Source of the DNA: Chitinophaga niabensis
Lineage (GTDB): Bacteria; Bacteroidota; Bacteroidia; Chitinophagales; Chitinophagaceae
NCBI RefSeq assembly: GCF_039545795.1
Contig: NZ_CP154260.1
Span: forward strand, 3,911,001 to 3,975,000
Reading direction: 5' to 3'
Length of the DNA: 64,000 bases
How positions within the stretch are numbered: the stretch's first letter is position 1; every line of letters begins with the position of its first letter. Of the stretch, positions 43,253 to 53,270 are shown one piece after another. A program made the position numbers and the translations under genes. The notes under the pieces are model-generated. The model was not told where the DNA came from. It did not search any database and saw nothing but the letters and a program-made list of their open reading frames with translations.

Positions 43253-45223
43253 TCACTGTTTAGGTTTTTCAAAATCTTTCAGGATCTTCTTCAATTGAAT
43301 ACCCCGGCCTAAGACCGGCTTAAAAATATCTCCCTGGCTTTTGATACGTTCCAGTGCATTATTGATCGTAAAATCCTTCATCTTTAATCCTTTCTTCACT
43401 TCCTCCCAATGCAAAGGCATAGATACCGTAGCACCCGGCTTGGGACGTAAGGAATAAGGTGCGGCCAGTGTAGCCTTGGGCCTGTTCTGCAGGTAATCCA
43501 CATACAATTTGCCGCTCCTGTTACGCGTCATGCGTTCAATGCTGGTAAAACGCGGCAATTCATGATGCACCTGTGCGGCAATCCATTTCGCAAAAAGCTG
43601 GCATTCATCGTACGTGTATTTTGCCTGCAGGGGGATGTAAATATGGATACCCGTAGAACCGGAAGTTTTAGGATAACCGGTTACGCCAATCGCATCCAGC
43701 ACCTGTTTTGTTACCCTCGCGGTTTCTATCACCTGCTCAAAGCTGTTCTTTTCTGTAGGGTCCAGATCGATCAGACACCAGTCCGGATGATCCGGTTTTT
43801 GTATACGGCTGTTCCAGGGATTCATTTCAATGGCTCCCAGGTTAGCCATGTACAAGAGGCTGGCCTCATCTTCCACCACCAGGAAATTCTTGTCCTTTCC
43901 ATCGCTGGTATGATAGGGGAATTGCTTCACCCATTCCGGTGCTTTACCTGTTACATCTTTCTGATAAAAACTCTTTCCGTCAATGCCATTAGGGAAACGG
44001 TTCATGGACTGCGGGCGGTCTTTCAGATATGGCAGGATGTAGGGCGCTACCTGGTAATAGTAATTGAGCATATCCCGCTTAGTATATTTCTCTTTGGGCC
44101 AGAAGATCTTGTTCAGGTTAGTAAACTTCAGTTCATGCCCTTTTACTTTTCTCACCTGTGTTACTTCTGCCGGGTTCAGCAAAGTTTTGCGGCCTTGTTC
44201 TTCCGGCGCTTTCAGCATCTTACTTTTCACAACAGGAACAGCTTTTTCGCGGATCACCTCTTTTGCTTTTTTATCTTCCCGCATCGCTTCAAAGGAAGGA
44301 TGGCGCATCACTCCATCTGCTGTTATTTCTGCATAATTCACCTCACATACCAGTTGCGGCTTCAGCCAGGTGGCCGCTGCCTTGGGGGGATTGGGCCGGA
44401 AACGGGAAGGTTTGTTCACATCCGGCAGAAAGGAGAAAGGCATTTTCTTTGTTATCAGCGGGCGGAATTTTGCCATCAGTTCCTTTTGCAGGGTATCTGA
44501 AAAACCTGTTCCTACTTTCCCGGTATAAACAAATTCATTGCCTTCATAAACACCTACCAGTAAGGAGCTGAATGCTTTTGCAGAACCTTCGTTCTTTGTA
44601 AAACCACCGATCACTACTTCATGCCGCCTGCTCAGTTTGATCTTCAGCCACTCCCTTGTACGCTCCCCGATATGATAAGTACTATCTGCCTTTTTTGCGA
44701 TGATCCCCTCCAGGCCTATCTTCCGGCCTGCTTCCAGTAATTGTTTTACCGGCGTGTCAAAACTTTCGCTTATGCGGATAATACCGCCGGGGGGCAACTG
44801 CTGCTTTAATAATTCCCTGCGTGTGGAGAGCGGCTCGGCAGTAAGGTCTCTCCCATCCAGCCATAAAAGATCAAATACATAATAGATCAGTGTACCATCT
44901 GCTTCACTCCGCCAGTTCTGCAGGGAAGCAAAATCAGAGCGGCCGGCATCATTGAGCACCACTATTTCTCCATCCACCACACCACGGATCTTCCATGCTT
45001 TTACGGCTTCATAAACAGGATAGAATTTATCATTGAATGATTTATTGTTCCGGGAAATAAGTTCCGTTCTCCGGCCGTCCCGGACAGCTATTGCCCGGTA
45101 CCCGTCCCATTTCACCTCAAATAACCAGCCCTCGCTATCAAATGGTTTGTTAACCAGTGTAGCAAGCATTGGACTGATAGTTGCAGGTATCTTGGCCAAT
45201 TTGCCCGGAGCGCTCTTTTTCAT
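43253..45223 (-). CDS. ligD: ATP-dependent DNA ligase / polymerase LigD (ligase-POL)
   Basis: The protein has 656 aa from the ATG at 45223. The N-terminal ligase adenylation domain has the nucleophile Lys38 in FEVKWDGYRA, then VDGEIV and LEGIIAKK, and an OB-fold (SRRHEVVIGGF). The C-terminal primase-polymerase domain (about 360-645) has NLNKIFWP, SFYQKDV, the metal-binding DLDP and KTSGSTGIHIYIP. The third LigD module, the 3'-phosphoesterase, is absent. LigD repairs double-strand breaks with Ku in bacterial NHEJ; no ku gene is in the window. Confidence 0.93.
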   Translation of the reverse strand: MKKSAPGKLAKIPATISPMLATLVNKPFDSEGWLFEVKWDGYRAIAVRDGRRTELISRNNKSFNDKFYPVYEAVKAWKIRGVVDGEIVVLNDAGRSDFASLQNWRSEADGTLIYYVFDLLWLDGRDLTAEPLSTRRELLKQQLPPGGIIRISESFDTPVKQLLEAGRKIGLEGIIAKKADSTYHIGERTREWLKIKLSRRHEVVIGGFTKNEGSAKAFSSLLVGVYEGNEFVYTGKVGTGFSDTLQKELMAKFRPLITKKMPFSFLPDVNKPSRFRPNPPKAAATWLKPQLVCEVNYAEITADGVMRHPSFEAMREDKKAKEVIREKAVPVVKSKMLKAPEEQGRKTLLNPAEVTQVRKVKGHELKFTNLNKIFWPKEKYTKRDMLNYYYQVAPYILPYLKDRPQSMNRFPNGIDGKSFYQKDVTGKAPEWVKQFPYHTSDGKDKNFLVVEDEASLLYMANLGAIEMNPWNSRIQKPDHPDWCLIDLDPTEKNSFEQVIETARVTKQVLDAIGVTGYPKTSGSTGIHIYIPLQAKYTYDECQLFAKWIAAQVHHELPRFTSIERMTRNRSGKLYVDYLQNRPKATLAAPYSLRPKPGATVSMPLHWEEVKKGLKMKDFTINNALERIKSQGDIFKPVLGRGIQLKKILKDFEKPKQ

Positions 45224-45332
45224 GTAAAAACAGGCTAAACTTCGTGCCAATGTTGAGCGTTATCTATAAATAACAGCAGATCATCGCATTACGGGCAGAA
45301 ATGGAAAGAATAATTTTTATCTTAACAACCAT

Positions 45333-46793
45333 ATGCATCTGATCGGGCACATTAAAGGAAATAAGGTTTTACTCTTTACTGCACTGTTTATATTCATCCT
45401 GCGGCTTATATTCATCGGCGCTATGGGCCTTATGCCACAGGATGCATACTATTATTTTTACGGAGAACACCCTGCACTTTCCTATTACGATCATCCGCCT
45501 GCAATTGCCTGGTTACTGAAGGCCTTCACCACCATATTGGGGAATAAGGCCTACGCTGTGAAACTAGCAGATTCCGTAACCACCTTTGCAACATTGATCG
45601 CCTTTTACCAGCTCTGCCTTCATTTCCTGAGCAGGCATAAAGCAGCGAATGCCTTTATAGTGCTGTTTTCCACGCTGATGGTCACCATCCTGTCCCTGGT
45701 ATCTACACCGGATGTTCCCTTAATGCTATGCTGGACGCTTTCCCTGCTTTTCCTGTACAGGGCTGTTTTCCTGGAAAGGAAAGTTTACTGGCTGCTGGCT
45801 GGGATCATGATGGGCCTGGCCTTCGATAGTAAATACACAGCGGTTTTCCTGCCGGCAGGTTTACTGCTCTTCCTGGTATTATCTGCACCGCATCGGAAAT
45901 GGTTATTATCCCCCTGGTTATGGGCTGCGCTGATACTCATGATAGTAGCCAGCAGCCCGGTGATCATCTGGAATATTCAGCATGATATGGCTTCCTTCCG
46001 GTTCCAGTCCACCGGAAGAACAGGCGGTATTGAAGTAAGGCCATTGGATGTACTGGGTGTGATAGGTCACCAGGCAGCGATTCTCATGCCGGTGTTGTTC
46101 TTTTCTTTATGGGTTTTACTGTACAAAACTATTCGCCGGAAATTCAAAAAGGTCACCGCGGAACAGCTCTTCCTGCTCAGCTTCTTTCTTCCCCTATTCC
46201 TCCTCTTCTTCCTGATCTCTCCTATTTACTGGGTGAAAATAAACTGGATGATGCCTGCTTATATCAGTGGCATTATCTGGGTGAGTGTTTATCTCTCTGA
46301 GAAATACATCCGCTGGCAACAGGTATTTGCATGGGTTGTACATGTTGCCCTGGCTATAGAACTGATCTTCTACCCCGTACCCATTAACTCTGATGATGTA
46401 TGGCTGGGCTGGGGTGAAATGGCAGATTCCGTTAAATCCCTCAAAAAACAATACCCGCAGGATTTCATCTTTTCAGCAGATGACTATAAGACCAGTGCAG
46501 TACTCAACTTTTATTTGGATGAGATGGTCTATGGTCAGAACATCCTTGGGCGAAAGGCTTTGCAATTCGACTATATAGGCACCGATGTTAACAAGCTGGC
46601 TGGCAGAAATGCATTGTTCATTAATTCTGAAATAGGAGATGCTACAGATGAGCAACGGTTTACGGATACGCTCCGGAAATATTTCAGCACTGTGCAAGCA
46701 CTTCCCCCAATTGTGGTCAGGGGTTATGGTAAGGTAATAAGGGAATTCCAGGTGTACCGTTGTTTGGCGTATCATCCTGGAGGAAGTAAATAA
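45333..46793 (+). CDS. GT39-like (ArnT/PMT-type) membrane glycosyltransferase
   Basis: This 486-aa protein has about ten membrane helices. The first extracytoplasmic loop carries the catalytic-type acidic motif MPQDAYYYFYGEHPALSYYDHPP, here DAYYYFYGEH with Asp37, as in PMT_2/ArnT enzymes that use polyprenyl-linked sugars. The C-terminal ~120 residues are soluble. It likely transfers a sugar to lipid A, protein or another envelope lipid; the acceptor is unknown. It is divergent from ligD. Confidence 0.85.
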   Translation: MHLIGHIKGNKVLLFTALFIFILRLIFIGAMGLMPQDAYYYFYGEHPALSYYDHPPAIAWLLKAFTTILGNKAYAVKLADSVTTFATLIAFYQLCLHFLSRHKAANAFIVLFSTLMVTILSLVSTPDVPLMLCWTLSLLFLYRAVFLERKVYWLLAGIMMGLAFDSKYTAVFLPAGLLLFLVLSAPHRKWLLSPWLWAALILMIVASSPVIIWNIQHDMASFRFQSTGRTGGIEVRPLDVLGVIGHQAAILMPVLFFSLWVLLYKTIRRKFKKVTAEQLFLLSFFLPLFLLFFLISPIYWVKINWMMPAYISGIIWVSVYLSEKYIRWQQVFAWVVHVALAIELIFYPVPINSDDVWLGWGEMADSVKSLKKQYPQDFIFSADDYKTSAVLNFYLDEMVYGQNILGRKALQFDYIGTDVNKLAGRNALFINSEIGDATDEQRFTDTLRKYFSTVQALPPIVVRGYGKVIREFQVYRCLAYHPGGSK

Positions 46794-46822
46794 TTAAGCG
46801 TTTCAACATGTTGCGGGGCCTT

Positions 46823-49201
46823 TTATAACTTAAACTGCAGCGTCACATACAGATTCCTTCTGTCCGCCGGTATAATCCCAGGCCCGGGATACCCATCTGC
46901 ACGGCGTGTAAAATACTTTTCATCCGCCAGGTTATTGATACCGGTGTAGATGGTGAACTTCCGCCAGTTATAACTCAGGCTGAGGTCCATTACGCTGAAG
47001 GCAGGCACAGCACCATCAACTGCGGTGGGTGTTTCCTCCGTATTAGTAGCATCAGAATATTGTTTGGCCTGGTAAGCATACTGATAGGTGATGTTAAACC
47101 TTGGGCTCCCGAAAGACAATCCTGTACGCACTAAAACAGGCGGTACATTCTCTACCAGCTTATCTGCAATAGCGGTGTTCTTTGTATTGATGTAACGGGC
47201 ATCTATCAGGGAAAGGCTCGTATATACATTCAGTTTATATTTCGATCTTCCCTGTGTGATGGCTTTTAATAGATCTCCTTCCAATAAAGTTTCTAATCCA
47301 TAATTCCTGCTGTCTGATACATTCGTGCGCAGGCGGTAGGTCATAAAGCTGGAATCACGGGTAAAGATAGAACCGATCCTGCCGTTGTATTTAAGGTAGA
47401 AGAGGCTTACATCCAGGTATAACCAGTTCCTGTAAGTGCCCCTGAATCCAAGGTCTATATTATACCCGTCTTCATCCTTCAGATCAGGATCTACTTTTGA
47501 ATTGGCATTCACCACGCGGATGTCGTTGAAGTTGATGGAACGGTAGTTCTGGGAAATGTTGGCATATACCTCTGTACCATTGTTGAACTTCCAGGAAGTT
47601 CCTACCCCGAGTAAAGTAAAAGAACGCGGGTTACTCCTGCTTTCCGCGATCCTTTCGCTCGGAATGAAAATATTCAGCTTATAGTAATAACCATCCGATT
47701 TAGTATTGATATGTTCGAAACGGATGCCGGGCGTAACGCTCCAGTGTTTATTGATCTGGAATACATTCTCTGCGAAAGCGGCGATATTGGTACCGGGGAA
47801 TTTAAACCCGGAAAGGTCTGGTTCAACGCCATTGAAAACAAAGTCATCCCCGCTGCCATCACTACCACTTCCCTGTTTGCGTTTGGTAAGTCCTTTATAT
47901 ACACGGGTACCTACTAACACGGTACTCCGCAGATCTTTTATAAATTTATACTGATGAATGAAACGCAGTTCCGAGCCAAAATTGCTGTACCGGTCAGCCA
48001 GGTAATCCCTGTTTCCGCCATTATCAGGCCGGTTAATGTACGATAATATCCCTAAGGCATCTCTGCCTCCCTGCAATGTATAATTCCGCCAATTCAGGCG
48101 CGTATGCTCATTAAACGCATAATCCAGGTTCAGGCTGACCAGGTTCCAGTCAACTTTAAACCAGTTCCTGGCCCTTACAGATACAGAGGGATCTTCCTTA
48201 AACTGCGCATCTGTTAAACCGCCGGGTTGCTGAGCCAGGTATTTCATGAGGGTATATTCTCCTGTGATCTTAAACTTAGGAGTTACATCATATGCAAGAT
48301 GAACATAGGCATTGTGCTGATCATAATGGCTGTTCGGGCGCCAGTCGTCTCCCCTTTTGAACTGGTAGAAAGCATAGTAGTTCAGCTTGTTCTTTGCAAT
48401 AGTACCGCCTACGCTGTTAAAGGAATTGAAGAAACCATACGATCCCAGCGTTTGCCTGGTGGTAAGCTCGAAAGGTTTTGCCTTAGGGCCTTCTTTCATA
48501 ATGAAGTTGATCAGCCCTCCAAACTGTGGGCCATATTGCAGGCTGGCGGCACCACGTACGATCTCTATCCTTTCTATCGCTTCTGAAGAAGGGGTATAAT
48601 AACTTTCAGGATAACCCAATGCATCTGCACTGATATCATATCCATTCTGGCGGATGTTAAAATTAGAGGAACGGTTAGGACTGAGGCCACGACCTCCGAT
48701 ACCCAGCTGCAAACCTCCCCTGTCATATTCCCAGATATTCAAACCAGGTATACGCGCATAGATCTGGCGGGTGTTGTTAGTAGCCAGGTTAGCATTGATA
48801 TGGCGCATATTGATCACTTCCGTTTTCTTGCCTGCATTGATGGTTGTACCTGAAACATCCTTCAGCATACCGGAAACGGATTCATTCCTTTTACCGGTAA
48901 CAACTATATCGGAAAGGGTAATATTCTTTAAGAGGTTGATATCTGCCACAATATGTTTGTCTGTGATCACGATGACTTCCTCATAATCACCTATTTTGAT
49001 AGTATAGGTGCCCGGGCTCAGTTTTGTGAACCGGAAAAAACCATTCTCATCGCTTAGTTTCTGCTGTGCACCCGGCAACAGTATTACAGTTGCATGCACA
49101 ACAGGTTCATCGCCGCGGCGTAGGGAACCGTTTATGTTGTATTGTGCATATGCCGCCACACTCACCAGGCACATCATTATCATTAATTGAAACTTTCTCA
49201 T
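46823..49201 (-). CDS. TonB-dependent outer-membrane receptor (siderophore/metal type)
   Basis: This 792-aa protein has a signal peptide (MRKFQLMIMMCLVSVAAYAQ), a carboxypeptidase-regulatory-like domain (about 22-92) and a plug (about 105-225, SVSGMLKDVSGTTINAGKK, IYARIPGLNIWE, IERIEIVRGAASLQYG). The barrel ends in VTLQFKL. The length and plug resemble FecA-type iron receptors, not SusC. It is the last gene of an operon with imelysin and HTTM proteins, 4 bp after the latter, which supports metal uptake. Confidence 0.9.
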   Translation of the reverse strand: MRKFQLMIMMCLVSVAAYAQYNINGSLRRGDEPVVHATVILLPGAQQKLSDENGFFRFTKLSPGTYTIKIGDYEEVIVITDKHIVADINLLKNITLSDIVVTGKRNESVSGMLKDVSGTTINAGKKTEVINMRHINANLATNNTRQIYARIPGLNIWEYDRGGLQLGIGGRGLSPNRSSNFNIRQNGYDISADALGYPESYYTPSSEAIERIEIVRGAASLQYGPQFGGLINFIMKEGPKAKPFELTTRQTLGSYGFFNSFNSVGGTIAKNKLNYYAFYQFKRGDDWRPNSHYDQHNAYVHLAYDVTPKFKITGEYTLMKYLAQQPGGLTDAQFKEDPSVSVRARNWFKVDWNLVSLNLDYAFNEHTRLNWRNYTLQGGRDALGILSYINRPDNGGNRDYLADRYSNFGSELRFIHQYKFIKDLRSTVLVGTRVYKGLTKRKQGSGSDGSGDDFVFNGVEPDLSGFKFPGTNIAAFAENVFQINKHWSVTPGIRFEHINTKSDGYYYKLNIFIPSERIAESRSNPRSFTLLGVGTSWKFNNGTEVYANISQNYRSINFNDIRVVNANSKVDPDLKDEDGYNIDLGFRGTYRNWLYLDVSLFYLKYNGRIGSIFTRDSSFMTYRLRTNVSDSRNYGLETLLEGDLLKAITQGRSKYKLNVYTSLSLIDARYINTKNTAIADKLVENVPPVLVRTGLSFGSPRFNITYQYAYQAKQYSDATNTEETPTAVDGAVPAFSVMDLSLSYNWRKFTIYTGINNLADEKYFTRRADGYPGPGIIPADRRNLYVTLQFKL

Positions 49202-49205
49202 TGCG

Positions 49206-50603
49206 TTAATTTCTATAGGGTAAAACCCAGTTGTAATGCTTCCATGATACCGGCGTTTCCGCCAGGTTAATTGTTGAATCTATAAAAAGACGGGAACGTT
49301 CTCCGTTGAGGGATACATAGACTTCTCCATATACCTCCGGGTTGACGAGTCCGCGTGTTTCGAATACTTTTGCCAGGTGATGTGCATATTTCAGGATCAG
49401 GTCCGGTTGTGTGCACATCATCTTTTCCTGCAGGGGTGTTAAAAATTCTGCATTATTCACTTCTATGGAATGATCTTTATCCTTAACGGTGAAATAGGCA
49501 GAACCTGCTTTCTCCATCAACATCACGCGCCAGGAGAAACGGTAACCTTCTTCATGCCAGAAGAGGTGACCGGGATACAATAAGAACCTCAGGGGAATAA
49601 CCAGTTGCAGGAATACATAGATCCCTACCACAATGGATAAATTATATTTGAAACGATATGCTGCATCATTAAAGCTATGATCGTAGAATGGGAAGAACCG
49701 CTGCAGCTTTTCATGAAATGCACCGGAGAAAAATATCAGGCTGCAGGAGATCATCACATACGGGAACATGCCAATACCCGGGAAGAAGATGGCAGTGGCG
49801 ATATGGAAGATCACTACTACAGCATATGCATAGGGCCGTGTTTTTCTATTAAGCAAAAAGAAAACGATAAAGAGATCGTATACAGCGCCGAACCAGGAGA
49901 AAAGGTAGGCTACCCATGTTTCGTACATATAAGCACCTACGATGGGCAAATGTGTTTTAGCAGGCAGCCAGGTACGCATAGGTTGTGCATCCAGCAGCCA
50001 GTCCGGGTTGAGTTTTGCAAGGCCGGCAAAGATATACACAACAGCCATTTGAAAACGGAGGATACCGATCGTCCATGCAGGCACTTGTTTCCTTCTTTTT
50101 TCAGGCTTTATTAATACATCTAATGAATAGTCTCTGTTAGCAGGCAGCCAGATCATCAGGAAAGCCACCAGGCTGATAAAATAGTAATGGTTGAGGTAAG
50201 TGGTTACATCCAGCAGCTCTACATACGTAAAGCCGATAAAGAAGAGGATGGCGGCCAGCCTGTAAAAAAGCCCCAGTGTAATCAGCAGCGCGGCTATAAT
50301 GATGGTTAAAAAGAGCAGGTGCATACTTAAGTTTCCTAAAGGCTGCACCCACTCAAAGCCAATGTAGGTAAAATGGAAATCAGGGGTAACATAAACGGAA
50401 GTGATCCATCCCCGGTACCAGAAACGGATCAGGCTTAAGAACATTAATAAACCGAATACAATTCTGAAGGTGATCAATGGAGCAATGGAAACGGGCTGGC
50501 GGAAACTTGCCAGCAATGCAGTAACCCTTTTTGCCAGTGACCGATGAGAGACAGGCAGTTGCAATGCCGCACCGCTTGATATCTGATCTTCCTTAGTCTC
50601 CAT
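49206..50603 (-). CDS. HTTM-domain (vitamin K carboxylase-like) membrane protein
   Basis: This 465-aa protein resembles HTTM proteins, relatives of vitamin K-dependent gamma-glutamyl carboxylase. Membrane helices cover about 40-330, with FRIVFGLLMFLSLIRFW, TYLNHYYFISLVAFLMIWLPANR and the family-typical RFQMAVVYIFAGLAKLNPDWL. The soluble C-terminus contains VNNAEFLTPLQEKMM. Activity in bacteria is not established. The gene overlaps the imelysin stop by 11 bp and precedes the receptor by 4 bp, so the four genes are one unit. Confidence 0.85.
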   Translation of the reverse strand: METKEDQISSGAALQLPVSHRSLAKRVTALLASFRQPVSIAPLITFRIVFGLLMFLSLIRFWYRGWITSVYVTPDFHFTYIGFEWVQPLGNLSMHLLFLTIIIAALLITLGLFYRLAAILFFIGFTYVELLDVTTYLNHYYFISLVAFLMIWLPANRDYSLDVLIKPEKRRKQVPAWTIGILRFQMAVVYIFAGLAKLNPDWLLDAQPMRTWLPAKTHLPIVGAYMYETWVAYLFSWFGAVYDLFIVFFLLNRKTRPYAYAVVVIFHIATAIFFPGIGMFPYVMISCSLIFFSGAFHEKLQRFFPFYDHSFNDAAYRFKYNLSIVVGIYVFLQLVIPLRFLLYPGHLFWHEEGYRFSWRVMLMEKAGSAYFTVKDKDHSIEVNNAEFLTPLQEKMMCTQPDLILKYAHHLAKVFETRGLVNPEVYGEVYVSLNGERSRLFIDSTINLAETPVSWKHYNWVLPYRN

Positions 50604-51720
50604 CGTTATCTACAAAAGTGATTTGCACTGCGGTGGCAGAAGCTACGTCTGTTTTCAATAAAGTGAGCAGTTTCTGTATTTCCTTATAGGCTGCTTCAAC
50701 TGCAGCAGTCTGTGTGGTAAGGGATGTGGATAAAGGATCAGGGATAGCACTGAGTTTAGTAGATACCAGGTCAAACTGCGCGAGTACATCATTGTTCAGT
50801 GTTGTTTTATTCAATGCTACCAGGTAGTCCGAAAGGCCTTTCCCATTACCGCCGCCATTGTATGTTTTCTTCAGGGCATTGATGTTTTCCACTGCCAGTG
50901 CTACGGAATTACCTGTAAAGTAGGCTTCCACCTTAGTGGCAAACACCGTCCCATTGGATTGTTTACCAAAGGGCCAGCCAATGCGGGGGCCTTTAAGCAG
51001 GTCCATCTGGTAAGCCATTTGGTTCACCATATTACCAATGGGGCTGCCTACATTCGTTTTAGTGTTGGCAATAAACTCCGTGCGGTAAGTGCCCCAACCG
51101 GTAACAATACCATCTACCAGGTTTTTTAAACGCGTTACAAGGTCCTTCACGTACTTCACCCGTGCAGCAGTGTTTGTACCAAATTTGGCAATGGCATTCG
51201 GGCCGAAATAGAGGTAATTCAGGGCAGGGAATCCTTGTGAATAGAAGGAAGCCCTGGTCATAGTGGTGAGATTGTAAGTGCCGGTGCTGATGTTGTTTTC
51301 AATGCTCACACTATCTATCGAAAAACCGGTCAACTGGCCTGCCGTATTAAAGTTATAATCCAGGCTGCCGGAGAAATTCGCGAAGATATCCAGCAAGGCG
51401 TTTTCCGCAGGGCCGAAATGAAAAGAAGTGATCCTTTCGTATTGTAACTGCGCATCCACATATGCTGTTTTAAGCGCTGCCTGGGTTACAAGGGTTGGTG
51501 CCGCAAGAAAGGCATCAGAGGCCGTCTGCAATACCTGTAACTTTTGCTGCAGGGCAGTGTAACCCGGGATAATGAGATTATCCGCATAATTGGTAAGCAT
51601 GGCCGTTTTATCAAAGGCATCGGGCGTTTCTCCTCCGCTGTCTGAGGACTTGCTGCAGGCGCAGAAAACCGTAACGGCTAAAACAAAAATGATTCTTTTC
51701 ACATGTCCTGATTTAAACAT
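50593..51720 (-). CDS. Imelysin-family lipoprotein
   Basis: This 375-aa lipoprotein (AVTVFCACS, Cys22) is almost entirely helical, with the imelysin-like bundle: LTNYADNLIIPGYTALQQKL (first helix), ITSFHFGPAENAL in place of the usual GxHxxE, and a second-half repeat (ATKVEAYFTGN, VALAVENINALKKTY). Imelysins are periplasmic or surface proteins of iron uptake, related to EfeO. The altered motif may change metal binding. It lies between the DUF4856 and HTTM genes. Confidence 0.85.
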   Translation of the reverse strand: MFKSGHVKRIIFVLAVTVFCACSKSSDSGGETPDAFDKTAMLTNYADNLIIPGYTALQQKLQVLQTASDAFLAAPTLVTQAALKTAYVDAQLQYERITSFHFGPAENALLDIFANFSGSLDYNFNTAGQLTGFSIDSVSIENNISTGTYNLTTMTRASFYSQGFPALNYLYFGPNAIAKFGTNTAARVKYVKDLVTRLKNLVDGIVTGWGTYRTEFIANTKTNVGSPIGNMVNQMAYQMDLLKGPRIGWPFGKQSNGTVFATKVEAYFTGNSVALAVENINALKKTYNGGGNGKGLSDYLVALNKTTLNNDVLAQFDLVSTKLSAIPDPLSTSLTTQTAAVEAAYKEIQKLLTLLKTDVASATAVQITFVDNDGD

Positions 51721-51808
51721 TCTTTAAATTGGAAAAGGAACTCCCTGCATTAAAGCTGAGAGTTCCTGGCAGTATGCCAAGTCCGGTATTATTTCAGATG
51801 ACGGTCTG

Positions 51809-52891
51809 TTAAAGGCCGTATGTTGTTTTAAGAATATTCTGCGCTTGTTTCAGATCGGTAAAACCAGCCTGACCGGTCAGTGCATAAAAGTCTTTATTCA
51901 TGATACCCTCCAGGATAGCGAAGTTCGCAGCAGACAATTTGCTGTTAGCAGGCCTGTACTTCAGGGCTTTAACAAATCCAAAGCCTTCAGACAGGGCATG
52001 CAATTGCGTAGCAGGGTTACCAATAGAAGCGGATTCTGTTGGTATGGTCACATATGCCAGCGCAGCGGCAGCAGCAAGTTGTTCCCATTTAGCCAGGATA
52101 ATATCAACCTGCGCATTGCGTACATTCACATCGTAACCTCCGATAGCAGCACGGCCTTTCAGGAAAGCACCAAAGATGATACCACCAGCCTGGATAGTTC
52201 TGCCTCTTTCACGCAGGTAGCCACCCCAATGTAAAGGTCTGTTTGGATCTGTATTAGCATATGTCAGTGATGAATCGTAATTAGCTGGTACGGCCAGGTA
52301 ACCAAATGCCTCATCCCATGATTTTTGGGCTGCCGTTGTATCTGTTGCAGATATTGATTTTACCGCGGTAAGTAGTTTCACGGCTTCTTTGAAAAGGAAA
52401 CCACCCATGGTACCTTTCAAAAAGGTCTGGCCATATTCCAGCCCTCTTGGCCCAACGATAATCTTACCGGTATTACGGGGAAGGAATCCTCCGGTACCCT
52501 GTACAGCAGGTGTACCTGTATTATAGATCAAAACGCTGTCTGCATGAAGTTTGTATAAAGTTGCATCTGATGTAAGGTCTTTAAGATTTATACCAGATGT
52601 ATTCAGGCTCGCATCTGCGAATGGGTTATTGGTATTAGCCCACATATTGGTCACTTTCGCCTGGTCCAAAGGCACAGTAGTAAGACCCGCATTGGCTGTT
52701 TTCAGGTACGTGTCCAATTCCAGCAGCATCTTTACACGCTGGGTGGATTTAGTATAATTCGCGTTGGCAAATGAATAAGTGGTTGGAACCGTATAAGGTT
52801 TTACAGGTGTTCCTGCATCATCATCCGTACAGGAAGATATGGTTGCTGTTGCTCCTAAAAGTAATACGACTGCGTACAGTTTATTTCTCAT
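51809..52891 (-). CDS. DUF4856-family lipoprotein
   Basis: This 360-aa lipoprotein (TISSCTDDD, Cys21) has the DUF4856 features: SFANANYTKSTQRVKMLLEL, GLEYGQTFLKGTMGGFLFKEAV, and a C-terminal LHALSEGFGFVKALKYRP. The family is helical and typically sits next to imelysin in Bacteroidota, implying a role in metal capture at the outer membrane. It is the first gene of the operon, 88 bp before imelysin. Confidence 0.85.
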   Translation of the reverse strand: MRNKLYAVVLLLGATATISSCTDDDAGTPVKPYTVPTTYSFANANYTKSTQRVKMLLELDTYLKTANAGLTTVPLDQAKVTNMWANTNNPFADASLNTSGINLKDLTSDATLYKLHADSVLIYNTGTPAVQGTGGFLPRNTGKIIVGPRGLEYGQTFLKGTMGGFLFKEAVKLLTAVKSISATDTTAAQKSWDEAFGYLAVPANYDSSLTYANTDPNRPLHWGGYLRERGRTIQAGGIIFGAFLKGRAAIGGYDVNVRNAQVDIILAKWEQLAAAAALAYVTIPTESASIGNPATQLHALSEGFGFVKALKYRPANSKLSAANFAILEGIMNKDFYALTGQAGFTDLKQAQNILKTTYGL

Positions 52892-53120
52892 TCCCTATTT
52901 TTTTCTCAAAGGTATCGTGCCCCCTATGCGGAATGTTTATGTAATCGGGAAATTCTGAAAGCGCTGATAATTTTCCGTTTTCGACATCCCCTTCCTGCTG
53001 AATTTACAATTTCATGATATAGAATGTATGCACTCCTACCTTTTTCAAAAATACAAAACCAGCCACAGTAAAGGATTTAGCAGTCTTAATTCTCGAACAT
53101 TTTATAAACAAAAAAAGAAC

Positions 53121-53153
53121 GCCATTGCATACAACTGGTTTTGTACGCATGGC
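53121..53153. other. Imperfect inverted repeat upstream of the two-component genes
   Basis: GCCATTGCATACAA (53121-53134) and TTGTACGCATGGC (53141-53153) pair over about 12 bp with one bulge around a short loop. There is no U-tract, so it is more likely an operator or a leader structure than a terminator. Confidence 0.4.
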
Positions 53154-53176
53154 ATTCACCACAAAGATGAAGCGTG

Positions 53177-53196
53177 ATTCTAAAGAAATTCTAAAG
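53177..53196 (+). promoter_or_regulatory. Candidate OmpR-type binding site, distal copy
   Basis: The site consists of two half-sites ATTCTAAAG spaced 11 bp apart start to start. Direct half-sites with one helical turn of spacing are typical for OmpR/PhoB-family regulators. It lies about 100 bp before the response regulator gene. Confidence 0.55.
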
Positions 53197-53270
53197 CCTG
53201 CCTTTTTACAGCAGTATTTCGTGATGGTATACGTAATTTTACAGCCTGTAGGTTGCCTGTGAAAAGATGA

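Noticed and set aside
52907..52914. TACCTTTG on the minus strand as a -7 promoter element for the DUF4856 gene
   Set aside because: It lies only about 16 bases before the start codon, leaving almost no leader, and no -33 element is seen at the right distance.
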